Source: Teratosphaeria epicoccoides
Taxonomy: Eukaryota > Ascomycota > Dothideomycetes > Mycosphaerellales > Teratosphaeriaceae
Assembly (NCBI GenBank): GCA_021401465.1
Contig: JADDMT010000016.1
Span: forward strand, 186,001-250,000
DNA: 64,000 bases
Reading direction: 5' to 3'
In this document: positions 53,111-63,079 of the stretch, piece by piece
Layout: each line of letters opens with the position of its first letter
Position numbering within the stretch: position 1 is the stretch's first letter
Translations under genes and position numbers: made by a program
Notes under the pieces: model-generated
What the model saw: the letters and a program-made list of their open reading frames with translations, nothing else
Databases searched by the model: none
Told to the model about the DNA's origin: nothing

Positions 53111-53815
53111 GATGGAGGACGTAGTGGCGGTGTGTGTTGTTGCTTGCCGAAGTTCTCTCGACTCTACTACTTATGTTGTTTGAAGGTATAGCGTAGGCGT
53201 CTGGCGTCAGTAAATGGAGCATATATCAATGATGCTTTGATGCAGCACAATTTTTAGCCAATAAGAAAACCATGTGGGTGATTGGGTGATTGTGGCATTC
53301 ATCGGTCAACCAGGCTGAGAGTTGATCCGTATGGATGACCCATCAGCCGTATCATTGATAGGCAGTGAACGGTGTCGAAACGCGGCTAACCATGTCAAAC
53401 AAGCAGTCAACCACTCATGTCAACACGCAGTCGCTCCTGTCAGTAAGCAGTCACTCATGTCAACGGGCAGTCACTCCTGTCATTAAGCAGTCACTCGCAC
53501 CAACCCGTCAGCGATGTCAACCAAACTTGAGTCTGGAACCACTGCTCTCATGCGATCATGGTCAGAATTATTCTCAACTAAGCATACTATGTTACACAAC
53601 CATGCCAGACCTTCCGGTCGGCCTCATGTTCAGTCGTCATGGTCATAAATCATAAGAATACTCTATAAAGGTAGAGAGCATGCGTCAACCGATCCCCATC
53701 TTACACCAATCCCCAATTCCCGTTTCCAGATTTTGCGCCTCAAATGCAACCCCTGATGCAGGTCCTGCCTAAACTCCTGATGGCACTCCTCAGCCTCTCC
53801 GCCCGACGGCAGACT
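53111..53815. other. Convergent intergenic gap with repeats, ~0.7 kb
   Basis: Between MRS2 (+) and the large orphan gene (-). It contains a tract of the dispersed GTCAAC/CAGTCA family (~53270-53530), with a regular 20-bp tandem array inside it (53417-53496). No gene supported. Confidence 0.45.
53417..53496. repeat. 20-bp tandem array with 40-bp dimeric order
   Basis: Four consecutive 20-bp units at 53417, 53437, 53457 and 53477 share the pattern (A/C)TGTCA, four variable bases, GCAGTC(A/G)CTC. Units alternate: 1 and 3 begin ATGTCAAC, 2 and 4 begin CTGTCA(G/T)TAA. The array is therefore two copies of a 40-bp dimer. Degenerate units extend on both sides (~53390-53525). Confidence 0.85.
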
Positions 53816-56800
53816 CTACTCCAAACCGTCGTGCAACGAACACAATCCTTGAGCGTCCAGATGCTCCTTGCACACCACCTGCCGACACAGCGCCGCCTTG
53901 CACACGTCCGCGCACTGCGGACAGACGCTGGCCTGGCACTCACTGCACTCCATGAACGAGCTGAAGTCCTCCACGCCATTAGGAAACATTACCCGGAGCC
54001 TATCTGCTGCCCCCTCTGCGCGCTTCTTGACGTGCATTTCGTCCTCGGTCCTCGCGGCGATGGAGCTAGCCAGGAGCTTCTCGGCGTACAGGCAGCAGAG
54101 CTTGGGGCAGTTGTCACAGCGCTGCAGCCTCATCTTCGGCTTCGCTCGCGGGCGCTTGGGCTCGAAGTAAGTGCTCGGGATGTCCATAAGGTTGAGCTTC
54201 TCATTCGAAGGCTGCGATGGCAATGGTGGGAGGACATTGCAAGGATTATGTACTTGAGCGCACATAAGCTTTTCCGTGTCCCACGAGAAGCAGTGGTGCG
54301 GATGCTTGCGAGCGTCGCTGGTCTCTGAGCGCATTTTGAGAGCATCCAAGTTAAGCTCCAAGCGCGCCTCCGTCATATCTCTATCGCGAGGGATGTCACG
54401 GCCGTCGTCGCTCGTATGCATCTTGCCCGGTGACCGCTGCTGGAGCGAATTGATCATATCCTCGATCTCAATCTCCACGCGCGATGTCTTGCGCGTTGGT
54501 GGCCGGGCCGTCCCAGGCTCTTGCTCGTGTGCCTGCTGCGACTCGTTGGACACGTCAGTATGGCTCGTGGTTTTGACACGCTCTGTATTTTCGTCGTCAC
54601 TTTCGGTCACAGCAGAGTCAGGTTTATCCATATTCGTTGGTTGCCATGCCAAATGATCTCGCCTTCGCCTGTCGCGAAATGGATTGTGGTCTTCATCCAC
54701 CCCGTAGACGTGGGCTGTGTCATCGACCGAAGCATCTACCTGGAAAGAGTGGAAGTCTTGAGTGCTTAGGCTCGTGCCTAATTTCTGGACTGGATACACA
54801 CGAGAAGGCGTATCGAAGTCAACCATGCTCTCGTCAGAGTCCCCCTGCGCAATCAGGCCGATCCGCACGGATTGCTTATGCCTGCTGTCCCACGGCTTTC
54901 GGATGAACGTTTTGCTCGGTAGCGGTGCTGATTTAGGACCAGGAGGCGTAATGCGCAGTGGTGGAGTCGGTGGGATGGGATCGACAAAGGCATACTCGCC
55001 GCGTACGGCAGGATGGCTATTCTTGCCACTCAGCTTGCGTGCACGATCCGTTGCAGCAAGGGCGATTGCCTGCTTGTATGCTGAGTTACGATCCGGCTTG
55101 AAGACTTGGCTGGCCGGTGACTGATCAATATCCGGACTGGCTGGCACCACAAGCGGCTTGTCCATGAGTGGCGAATGCAACTCTTCCTCACGATCCTGCT
55201 GAGAGCCTACCTTGCGCTCACCAATCGAGATAACTGAGCCCTCTGCAGTTGAGATACTCAAATGCTCAGGCTTGTGCCGCACACGCGGCAAGACAAGAGG
55301 AGGTACGACAGCACCACCAAGATTAGTAATGCCGAGCCCAAATCTTGACCCGGTGTCGCGATCAGTTCTCTCGCTGGGCGTGTCTGGCTCTTCAATGATC
55401 ATAAGTTTCTCCTTCCCACAATGTTCACTGTCGCCCTGCTCGGTCTCATGATGCACCTCGCGAGAGACCGCCTGCAAGCTCATCACTTCGCACGGCTCAA
55501 TATGTGTCTTGACCGTAAGCTCGCTGTCACCATCAATGCAACCTCCGCCTCGGATCACAAAGGGGGTCAGACTCGTTTGGAGGTCGAAGGCTGGAGTGCG
55601 CTGGCCATTTCCGGTTTTCCAATCGACTGGGTGACTCGCCATTTTCTTTTGACGCTTGTGCTTGACGGCTGTGCTTCGTGACGAGTGTTCAGCTGCCTCC
55701 TGAAAGTCGTGGGGTGCTTTGCTGCTAAGAGTGACCTCATCGATCTCTTCAAGGGCTTTGCTGTACCGCTTCTCGTTGGCAGCATGGGCGGCTGCGGCCT
55801 CATCTTGGGCCAATTCCGCATTGTACTTCTCGTCGGCTCTGGCTTCGATCTGAGCCTCACAGATCTTCAGCTTCCTCGCAAAGAACTGCAACTGCTGAAG
55901 AGTGTACTTCTTGTGTCTGTGTCTCATTGGGAAGAACATGTCCTTCAAGCGACTCGTCGTCTTCTGTTCAGCCGCATTGTCGATGATCTCTTCCTCCAGT
56001 CTCCGAGTGAAATCTAACAAAGCATTATCGTCCATATCCTGGAATGGAATGTCAGGAGCCAGGCCAAGCTGATATCCGTTATCGATGGCCATCAAGCCCC
56101 TTATGCGAAGCCTCTCTTGTGCTGAAGCCTCGCCTCCCTTGGGAGTTTGCTCTGCCTCAAGCTTCTTCTGCTCGTCGATCTCTCTCATTTCTCTCAATTG
56201 TTCCTTGATATATTCGACAGCCTGCTCCCAGTGCTCCTCCTCAGGACATCCAGGAAAGCCGCGAGCAGAATGCGGTGTACGGGGCGTCGCACCTGCATCA
56301 ACGCCAGTGGGTAGTGCGCCGCTCATGGAAGACGAAAGCAGAAGACGCGCAGGCGACTTCTTGGGGATCGGAGGAGCGCCCGAAGGTGCAGTGACTGATG
56401 CACCCTCACTGGTCGGCTCGGACAGAACTGAAGCGGAGCGGCTGACCATAAAAGATCCGCCCTTCTGCTCTGGAGTAGGTGACGGCGACTCCGAGCGAGC
56501 CTTTGGCAGGCCGCTAGGTCGCTCGCGCAAGGCAGCCGCCATCTCGCCCTTTGTGACGAAGGTCCCGTCATCGCGCTGAGCTTCCCATGGTGCAACTCGA
56601 GCAATACTTCCGAGTTCGCTTGGCGGAGACTCATCGCTGTAGTCAATGATGTCCTGCTCGCCGACTCCGAGCACCTTGTGCGCCTTCGCATTGGGTAGCC
56701 TTTGGACCTTCGGTGGCGTGCTTTCTAGCGAAGATGCCTTACTGCTGCTGCGTGAGGACCGCGCCTTCGAGATTCTGTAAAGAACATCGTGCTTCGAGTC

Positions 56801-57874
56801 GCGCCTGATCGATGGCAGCACAAAGGGAGAAGCATCGGACGTCACGGTCTTGTCGGTGGTCGTGGTAAGGTGGGACTGCTTCCTGCGCAGCTTGGAAGTG
56901 AAGTGCCGCAGACCAGTCTTCTTATTACTCTCATGGTCGGTCAAGAACGGCGTGCTCTTCGCAGTCACTGATGTCGAGTCCTTGGTGGATCGACTGGCGG
57001 TCTTGTGCAGCGCTCGAGCTGCTCCTTGGGAGCCGAGCGAGTCCACGACGAAGGGCGTAACGGGAAACATGTTGGCGGTTACAGCAGTCGATGCTGTTGC
57101 ACTGTCAGTTGGTCCGATGCGCCGTACAAAATGCGCTGGCAGTGAAGTTTGAAGAGTCAATGTTTCGCGTGCGCACGGACCGCGATTTGAGTCAGCGTAC
57201 TTACCATTTTCGGATCTCACCTCTTGCTCTCTGATGCGCCTCAATAGTTCAAGCGCCTCGGGACTCGGCTTATGTGGTACTGGCTTTACATTTAAACCCT
57301 TTCCGACAGACGTCGCCTGCCAATTCCTCGACTCCCGCCTCAGCGGATGGACCGTTGTCGAGCCCCTTTTGCCAACCGCGATTGCCCCAATGCTGCCTCG
57401 ATCTGGCGATGCGGTCCCACTCCTCCTTGCGACACTGTTCTTCCGAGGGACCTTATTACATCTCCTCTCAACCACCTTCCCTGCGTCTCTTCGCTTCAGC
57501 GCGACACTGCCCGTTAACATGTCCCTCGACCGTTGGGCCGGCGTCTTTCCTTTCCTGTTTTCAGCATCCTTTCCAGACTTCGGCGGTGGCGCATGGCTCT
57601 CAGGTTTCGTATTGTTCCCAGTCGATCCGGCGGTCTCTGCCGGGACGGCCTGGACAGCAGTTGGCCGCATCGCGCTCCTAGGAGGAGGCTGTCGAAGCCC
57701 AGTGGGCGGTACTGTCCTTGTGACGCGTGGCTGAACAGGTACCTTGCTTTCCACTGAGACGATTCTGATACCGCCTAGCCTTGACACACTCCTGAGCGGT
57801 GGTTGTCTAGGTCCATTGGGCTGCGATGTCTTCTTGGTGCTTGACTGGATGGATCGAGCATAGCCGGGGACCAT
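53816..57874 (-). CDS. Large disordered protein with Cys-rich C-terminus, ~1,352 aa
   Basis: No characterised family recognised. The first in-frame ATG is 57874 (MVPGYARSIQSS); the frame extends three codons further only from GTG. Most of the protein is basic, Ser/Pro-rich and probably disordered. A helical charged middle lies at roughly residues 560-740 (HWEQAVEYIKEQLREMREID, YTLQQLQFFARKLKICEAQI). A C-terminal zinc-ribbon or treble-clef-like cysteine cluster covers the last ~110 residues: CDNCPKLCCLY, then CSECQASVCPQCADVC, CRQVVCKEHL and a final CSLHD. The Cys/His spacing looks like a metal-binding protein interaction domain. A GTAAGT at 57204 has a nearby acceptor at 57134, but the 71-nt segment breaks the frame, so no intron is used. 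Convergent with MRS2. Confidence 0.8.
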   Translation of the reverse strand: MVPGYARSIQSSTKKTSQPNGPRQPPLRSVSRLGGIRIVSVESKVPVQPRVTRTVPPTGLRQPPPRSAMRPTAVQAVPAETAGSTGNNTKPESHAPPPKSGKDAENRKGKTPAQRSRDMLTGSVALKRRDAGKVVERRCNKVPRKNSVARRSGTASPDRGSIGAIAVGKRGSTTVHPLRRESRNWQATSVGKGLNVKPVPHKPSPEALELLRRIREQEVRSENGKYADSNRGPCARETLTLQTSLPAHFVRRIGPTDSATASTAVTANMFPVTPFVVDSLGSQGAARALHKTASRSTKDSTSVTAKSTPFLTDHESNKKTGLRHFTSKLRRKQSHLTTTTDKTVTSDASPFVLPSIRRDSKHDVLYRISKARSSRSSSKASSLESTPPKVQRLPNAKAHKVLGVGEQDIIDYSDESPPSELGSIARVAPWEAQRDDGTFVTKGEMAAALRERPSGLPKARSESPSPTPEQKGGSFMVSRSASVLSEPTSEGASVTAPSGAPPIPKKSPARLLLSSSMSGALPTGVDAGATPRTPHSARGFPGCPEEEHWEQAVEYIKEQLREMREIDEQKKLEAEQTPKGGEASAQERLRIRGLMAIDNGYQLGLAPDIPFQDMDDNALLDFTRRLEEEIIDNAAEQKTTSRLKDMFFPMRHRHKKYTLQQLQFFARKLKICEAQIEARADEKYNAELAQDEAAAAHAANEKRYSKALEEIDEVTLSSKAPHDFQEAAEHSSRSTAVKHKRQKKMASHPVDWKTGNGQRTPAFDLQTSLTPFVIRGGGCIDGDSELTVKTHIEPCEVMSLQAVSREVHHETEQGDSEHCGKEKLMIIEEPDTPSERTDRDTGSRFGLGITNLGGAVVPPLVLPRVRHKPEHLSISTAEGSVISIGERKVGSQQDREEELHSPLMDKPLVVPASPDIDQSPASQVFKPDRNSAYKQAIALAATDRARKLSGKNSHPAVRGEYAFVDPIPPTPPLRITPPGPKSAPLPSKTFIRKPWDSRHKQSVRIGLIAQGDSDESMVDFDTPSRVYPVQKLGTSLSTQDFHSFQVDASVDDTAHVYGVDEDHNPFRDRRRRDHLAWQPTNMDKPDSAVTESDDENTERVKTTSHTDVSNESQQAHEQEPGTARPPTRKTSRVEIEIEDMINSLQQRSPGKMHTSDDGRDIPRDRDMTEARLELNLDALKMRSETSDARKHPHHCFSWDTEKLMCAQVHNPCNVLPPLPSQPSNEKLNLMDIPSTYFEPKRPRAKPKMRLQRCDNCPKLCCLYAEKLLASSIAARTEDEMHVKKRAEGAADRLRVMFPNGVEDFSSFMECSECQASVCPQCADVCKAALCRQVVCKEHLDAQGLCSLHDGLE

Positions 57875-58458
57875 TCCATCCACGCCTGGTGTTTATGTTG
57901 AGTCGAAGAAGAGGCTAAAGGATTGGCAGTATTTGTATGTCGAAGGGCACATGAAAGTAGGGCATGTGGTGTTGGAGGCCATGATAGCACATGTTGAATG
58001 ATCGGCTCCGCGCCATGGTCAGTGGCCTCCTGTGTCTACCACTGTGACCGGTCTCGTGATGGAGCGTTCTGCTCGATGTGTTCATATCAGCTGCATTGCA
58101 TTGTCGTATGTGATATATACAAAAGTCGAGGAGTGTTCGATCACCTCGGAGCATCCCGGTATACTGCTGGTCAACCAACGTAAAAGTCATGGGTCATCGG
58201 CAGTGGCTATCTGGTACTCACGATTGACACGGATCCCAGATCCTTTTATCCATATTTCATTTGGCTCGTCCACAAAGCAAGCTATCTAGAATGCCCGAAC
58301 GCTGACTCAGAAGAAGGAACAGAATAGGCCAGAATCGTTATGCTCGATCCAGGTCCTGCATGCTTAGCCTGCTATGCTCTTCGCGATTCGTGATACGCAT
58401 GTCAAAGGAGGGCTGTTATGTGCAACATTGCTTGCCTCAAACCCATCAAAGCTCCGGC
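57875..58458. other. Intergenic, ~0.58 kb
   Basis: Promoter of the large orphan gene and 3' flank of UBC13 (same strand). A 29-codon upstream frame in phase (MASNTTCPTF.., ending TAA) precedes the orphan gene and could be an upstream ORF. Nothing else recognised. Confidence 0.4.
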
Positions 58459-59053
58459 TCATTTCGGTTGAGCGTAAAGCTTCGTCCATTCCCTCGCATT
58501 CTTGATGGCTTCCGGCTGGTTCTCCTGCATGAAGTCAGCGCCGAACATCTGACGCAGTAGAGCTCGACTGAGCAGCAAACAGTATCAAGACAACAAACCT
58601 TCCATTGCTTCGCCACCGCTTCATTGAGCGGATCCTCTGGATTCGGCGCACCCAGCAGAGCTTGGATACTGAGCAGGATAGTCCGGATCTGCAGGGCCGG
58701 CGACCAGTTGTTCTTGAGTACGTCCAGGCATATGCGGCCTAGTCGGTCAATGTTTGGGTGGTAGATCTTGGTCAGGAAGCGTATCCGTGGTGGGCACATT
58801 GGATAGTCGTCTGGAAGGAAGAGTTCAAGCTGGAAGACACCGCCTGCACGTTGTCAGCATCGGGAACACCCGGTGCATTGCAGGCTTGATTTGGGTGCCC
58901 ATTACCTTCATAACAGCTGCCTCCTGGACCCTCCACCTTCACATCAAAGTATCTTGCATTGTCGTCGTGGGGCTCTGCTGATATACCAGGCACCGGCTCG
59001 TTCTGGAGTCTCTCCGTCTCCTTGATGATTCTCTTGGGTAACGGTGCCGCCAT
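58459..59053 (-). CDS. UBC13: Ubiquitin-conjugating enzyme Ubc13/UBE2N, 152 aa
   Basis: E2 enzyme that, with a Uev partner (Mms2), builds Lys63-linked ubiquitin chains in error-free DNA damage tolerance. Exons are 59053-58906, 58843-58599 and 58524-58459, with introns of 62 and 74 nt. The protein starts MAAPLPKRIIKETERLQNEP. It has the HPN motif (78-80) and the catalytic Cys88 in GRICLDVLKNNWSPALQIRT, and continues LLSIQALLGAPNPEDPL. The last exon, 21 codons, encodes ENQPEAIKNAREWTKLYAQP and a final Lys. MCPP at 65-68, near the Uev and RING contact surface, differs from the usual MAAP/MTAP. Length matches Ubc13 (152-153 aa). Divergent from the SEA-complex gene over 395 bp. Confidence 0.96.
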
Positions 59054-59448
59054 TGCGTGAAGCCCAGTCGCCCACACGATGTTTCTTGGCAGTATAAACG
59101 AGGTCCGCAGGGTGCGCTGTGCTGGTGGAGAAGTCGCGCAGTGGCGGCAGACTCGTACTTTGCGAAGTCGGGTGGTGGACCACTCGTTTGCTATGACTTG
59201 CGAAGGTGTTTGCAACAACCAACCGTTGGGCGGCAGGGTCTGGTCAGATCATGCGTCCAAGATCCACGAAACATCCATGTACGACGCGACTGCCACCACC
59301 TCACCACGTCAGTTTCGGCAAGTGCCGGCTTATGCAAGTTGCTCTCCAAGACCGTTGTCATAGGAACATACTGGATGTATGCATTTATCACAACATCATC
59401 TCACATGACTGCTCGTGATTGAGACTCAGTTGCGCATTCGGATGGTGA
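59054..59448. promoter_or_regulatory. Divergent promoter, UBC13 / WDR59-like
   Basis: 395 bp between start codons of oppositely oriented genes. No specific motif identified. Confidence 0.45.
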
Positions 59449-62400
59449 ATGCGACGGCTGATGGAAGATGACCGCACAGCTCAGGGAACGCGGCCGTCCG
59501 CGTCTGGTATCGCCATCAACCCACGCTACTACGCGTACACGGACGATGATGGTGTCCACCTGCGCTCTTTCACATGCTCAGCTCGGTGGACGCGTAAACT
59601 GCAGTCGCCGATAGCATCAGCCTCTAGGCATGCCATCGCCTTCTCGGAAGTCGCACAAAATCGACTTGCAGCTTCTGTTGACGACAGGATCCTGGTGTTC
59701 GATGCAGAGACAGGAGCCCAAACACATGTGCTCTCCGGCACTTTTCGCGTGATCACCACTCTTGCTTGGGCAAGTCACGACTCCGATGTACTTGCGGCCG
59801 GCGCCCTCGATGGATCTATCAGCCTTTGGACGCTGCAGCAGCCGTCGTGTCCGTTCTGGCAACTTCCCCGTTCCTGGAAGCCTTGTCAATCACTTGCTTT
59901 CAACAGAATCGATGGCGATATTCTAGCTTGTGCTCATGGCAATGAAGTCGCCATTTGGTCGAGGAAGAGCCCAGCCAAGCCAAGTTGTACACTGTCGGTG
60001 GGCAATTCCGAAGTGACACGGCTTGCGTGGCACCGTGTGATCCCTGGTCGTGTGTTGACCGCCACCAGCGACGACAACGTGAGCATTTGGGATGTTTCGC
60101 AGAGCATGTTACACCGATCCTTGCGCAATAGCGCTGCAGACGAGATCTTCGGTGGCCTTGAGAACATCGGAAAGTGTGCACACCCAATCGCCAACTTGCA
60201 GTATGGCGGTCGTGTGCGCATGGCACGATGGCTGGGTGAACATGGATTGGTAGTACTTGCGGAAGACGAGGACCTCGCGCTCTGTTACTCGTTCGGTGCT
60301 GAGTGGGAAGTATGTGGGCATTTCGAAACACCACGCTTGCCCATGATTGCTGCTGACATCTGACTAATCATTTTTGTAGATGTTACACGAAGTCTGGCGC
60401 TTGAAGCTTGAAAGGAAGGCTGTGGCCATGATTGTGCATCACAAGAATGGCGCGTTATGCCTCTCTTGCGTCTCTGAAAAGGGCTCAGAATCATATCGCA
60501 TACCTGCAGCCGTGATGGACAGCGTTGGCGGTGATGTGCAGTTGCCTGCTCCTACCAACACTGTAGATGCGCATGACTTTGCTACGGCGAGCCCTACGGC
60601 GGAACGAAGCAGGACACTTCTGCCCCTATTGAGTTCAACTACAGGATTTGCTCCAGTGTCCGTAAGTGCTCTTCGAAAGCAACAGGGTAGTTTCGCAAGG
60701 ACTTCAAAGCAGCTGCAGCGGCGACGTCGCACAGGGAGTGACAGGTCAAAGCAAAATGTGAGCCGGAGCAACCTACAGCCTGTATCGACACCAGCAACAC
60801 CGTCTTCACGCACCATGACCGCGAACTTGGAAATAACGAAAGCTTGTGAGGCAATAGTTGGGTCTCCGATGCCTTCCCTGTCGCCTATTATACCCACGGA
60901 GAAGCCCTCGCCACATAAAAGTCCTCCGATCGAGGAAAGCATAGAGCTTCCGCCACTACGACAATCATCGCTGGATACAATGGCTTCTGAGGCCGTTGAC
61001 AGCGACTCCGACGAGGAGTCATACGCGAACGGTATGCGTGGGAGCGGAACACTATTGCCTGGAGGGATCAATGTTCCGTTGCCTAAATCATGTGGTGCGC
61101 TGTTCTCACCAAGTGGAGAGCTGATCACCTTCTTTAAGGCGAGACCACGACCTATGTCGCCGGCTGGAGATAGAATGGAAACAAGGAAAGACCTCAAGGA
61201 TCGTGCAAAGGACAGCAAAGTGGCGAGGCTGTTTTCAACATTTGGCAACCTGCTAGGCGACAATGGAAGTGAGACCGGAGACTTCGCTTCCAGCGAGTCT
61301 GATGCCTCCGAGGCTCAAGAGGTTGTCCCCGATGATAAGCCTGGGCTAAATCTGCGACCATCATGTATTGCAGAGGATGCTTGGAGCACCAAGCGCCCGA
61401 CAAGCATGTCGAATCTGAATGGTATAGATGGGCAGCATACCATGTGCATTAGTCTCTACAACCTAGATGGTGCCCTCGTCCCTTCCTTGAGAAGTATGGG
61501 CGGAAACTTTCAGATCTTTCGAGGCCATGGCAAAAGCGTCACGGACCTATGCTATCATAACGCTACCATTGCGGAAAGTCATGATTTGACAGATGCGGCA
61601 CATATCTGGTGTTCGATCGCCATCCTACTCGAAGACAGCGTACCATTGCAACTGCTAGCTGCTGAAGATGAAGGTCAAGAGGACCTGCTAGCTATAGCTT
61701 CGACGTTCGATCGCCGTCAGCTGCCTGAGGACGACGAGCAGTCGGTACAGCATGATCGGATGCATGGGAGACTGAGATGGGCAGATAGTCCTCTTGGCCG
61801 AGACTGGCTCGTCCGCGAGGTCATAGGCTGGGCTGAACAAAGGGCGGACGTCCACATGCTTGCCTACCTCTCCGCGTTTATGGCCGAAGCATGCGAACAT
61901 GTCCCATTGAAGTATCCAGCCCTCCAGCAAATGCTGTTTGCTGAGCTCCCGAGCTTCGGACTGAAATATGAGCTTGGTGCAGAGGCCAAGACTAGCAGTG
62001 CATTGCCAACTCATCCTGTGCCGCTTTTGCGAACATCCTCACACAGCCAAGATACGGCGCAGTCATCACCCGCAAAGCTACGACAAAGTTCACAGGCATC
62101 ATCTCGTACGCATTCACAGCCCACAACACCATTTCTAGATTCCGAAACAAGCATACTACCACCGATACCGTACAAAGCACGCCATGGCTCCAAGTTTTCT
62201 GCCTCAGCTTCAGGATCTGTCAGCCCAGAACATCATCGAAGTAGTTTTGGTGCTGCTGCTAGGCATTATGCGCAAAGCATCACGGACAAGTTTGCTCAAT
62301 ACGGCACTTCGCCACCCATCAAGAAGCTCAGTGGAAGTCCTAGCACTAATGAGCTGTCCACCAGCCTTCCAACTGGCAGCGGAAGTTGGAGCAAGTCGGT

Positions 62401-63079
62401 CTCATTTGCCTCCACACACGACAAGCCGCGAGACGGGACTTTGAGCAGGAGCTACACTTCAAACGATGACGGCTATGATAGCGAAAGGACCATCGAAGAC
62501 ACTAGCCTGCCACACACGCCGAAGAGCATGAATATGCATGTCGAGATAAAATTGCTGAATGAGGGCGCCTTCTCAGATTCTGCTTCAGGACGCGCGAAGG
62601 TGCCTCTGCTACCACCAGATCTGGCGGAAAAGGCCATCATCTGGCGTCGATACTATGCCGAACAGCTCCGGTGCTGGGGCCTCTTGATGCAAGCCGCTGA
62701 GCTCGAGAAAGTGTCTGGCCTCACATGTGAAATTGAGACAGAGAAAGCGGCTGGCTTGTTCCCGGAGCCGGCGCTGCAATCGCGCGCGGCGACTTGTGCC
62801 CTATGCACATCACTGATAGACACCATTGCGCACTCGTGCCCTGGTTGCTTGCACACGTCTCATTTGAGCTGCGTGGACGACTATCTAAGCAGCTTAGGTG
62901 ACGAGGCGTACCAGTGTCCGAGCGGCTGTGGATGCCGTTGTTCTGATCTGCCGATGCATTCTGTCGAGGCTGAAGTGGATGACACTGGAGAAGTAAAGTC
63001 CACGAGGACTGTAGTGAAGAAGCGCAGCTTTACAGACCCGGAGAGGTGGCGGGCTAGAGTGGAGGCTGAATCGCTGTAA
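59449..63079 (+). CDS. WDR59/Mtc5 (Sea3)-like SEA-complex protein, 1,186 aa
   Basis: Probable vacuolar-surface component of the SEA/GATOR complex that controls TORC1 in response to amino acids. Exon 1 (59449-60309) encodes a WD40 propeller: VFDAETGAQTHVLSG, LDGSISLWTLQQP, EVAIWSRKSP, RVLTATSDDNVSIWDVSQ. A 70-nt intron (GTATGT..TTTTGTAG) leads to exon 2 (60380-63079), MLHEVWRLKLERKAVAM. Further blocks are VPLPKSCGALFSPSGELITF, IIWRRYYAEQLRCWGLL and a C-terminal RING-like zinc module: CALCTSLI, CPGCLHTSHLSC, CPSGCGCRC. The CGCxC ending and the RWGLL-type helix favour WDR59 over WDR24. I do not see the RWD domain normally found between propeller and RING. ATG 59449 or 59461 could be the start. 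Confidence 0.8.

Noticed and set aside
57134..57204. Intron in the large orphan gene (GTAAGT..TGCCAG)
   Set aside because: It is 71 nt and breaks an otherwise continuous frame; no stop has to be bypassed.
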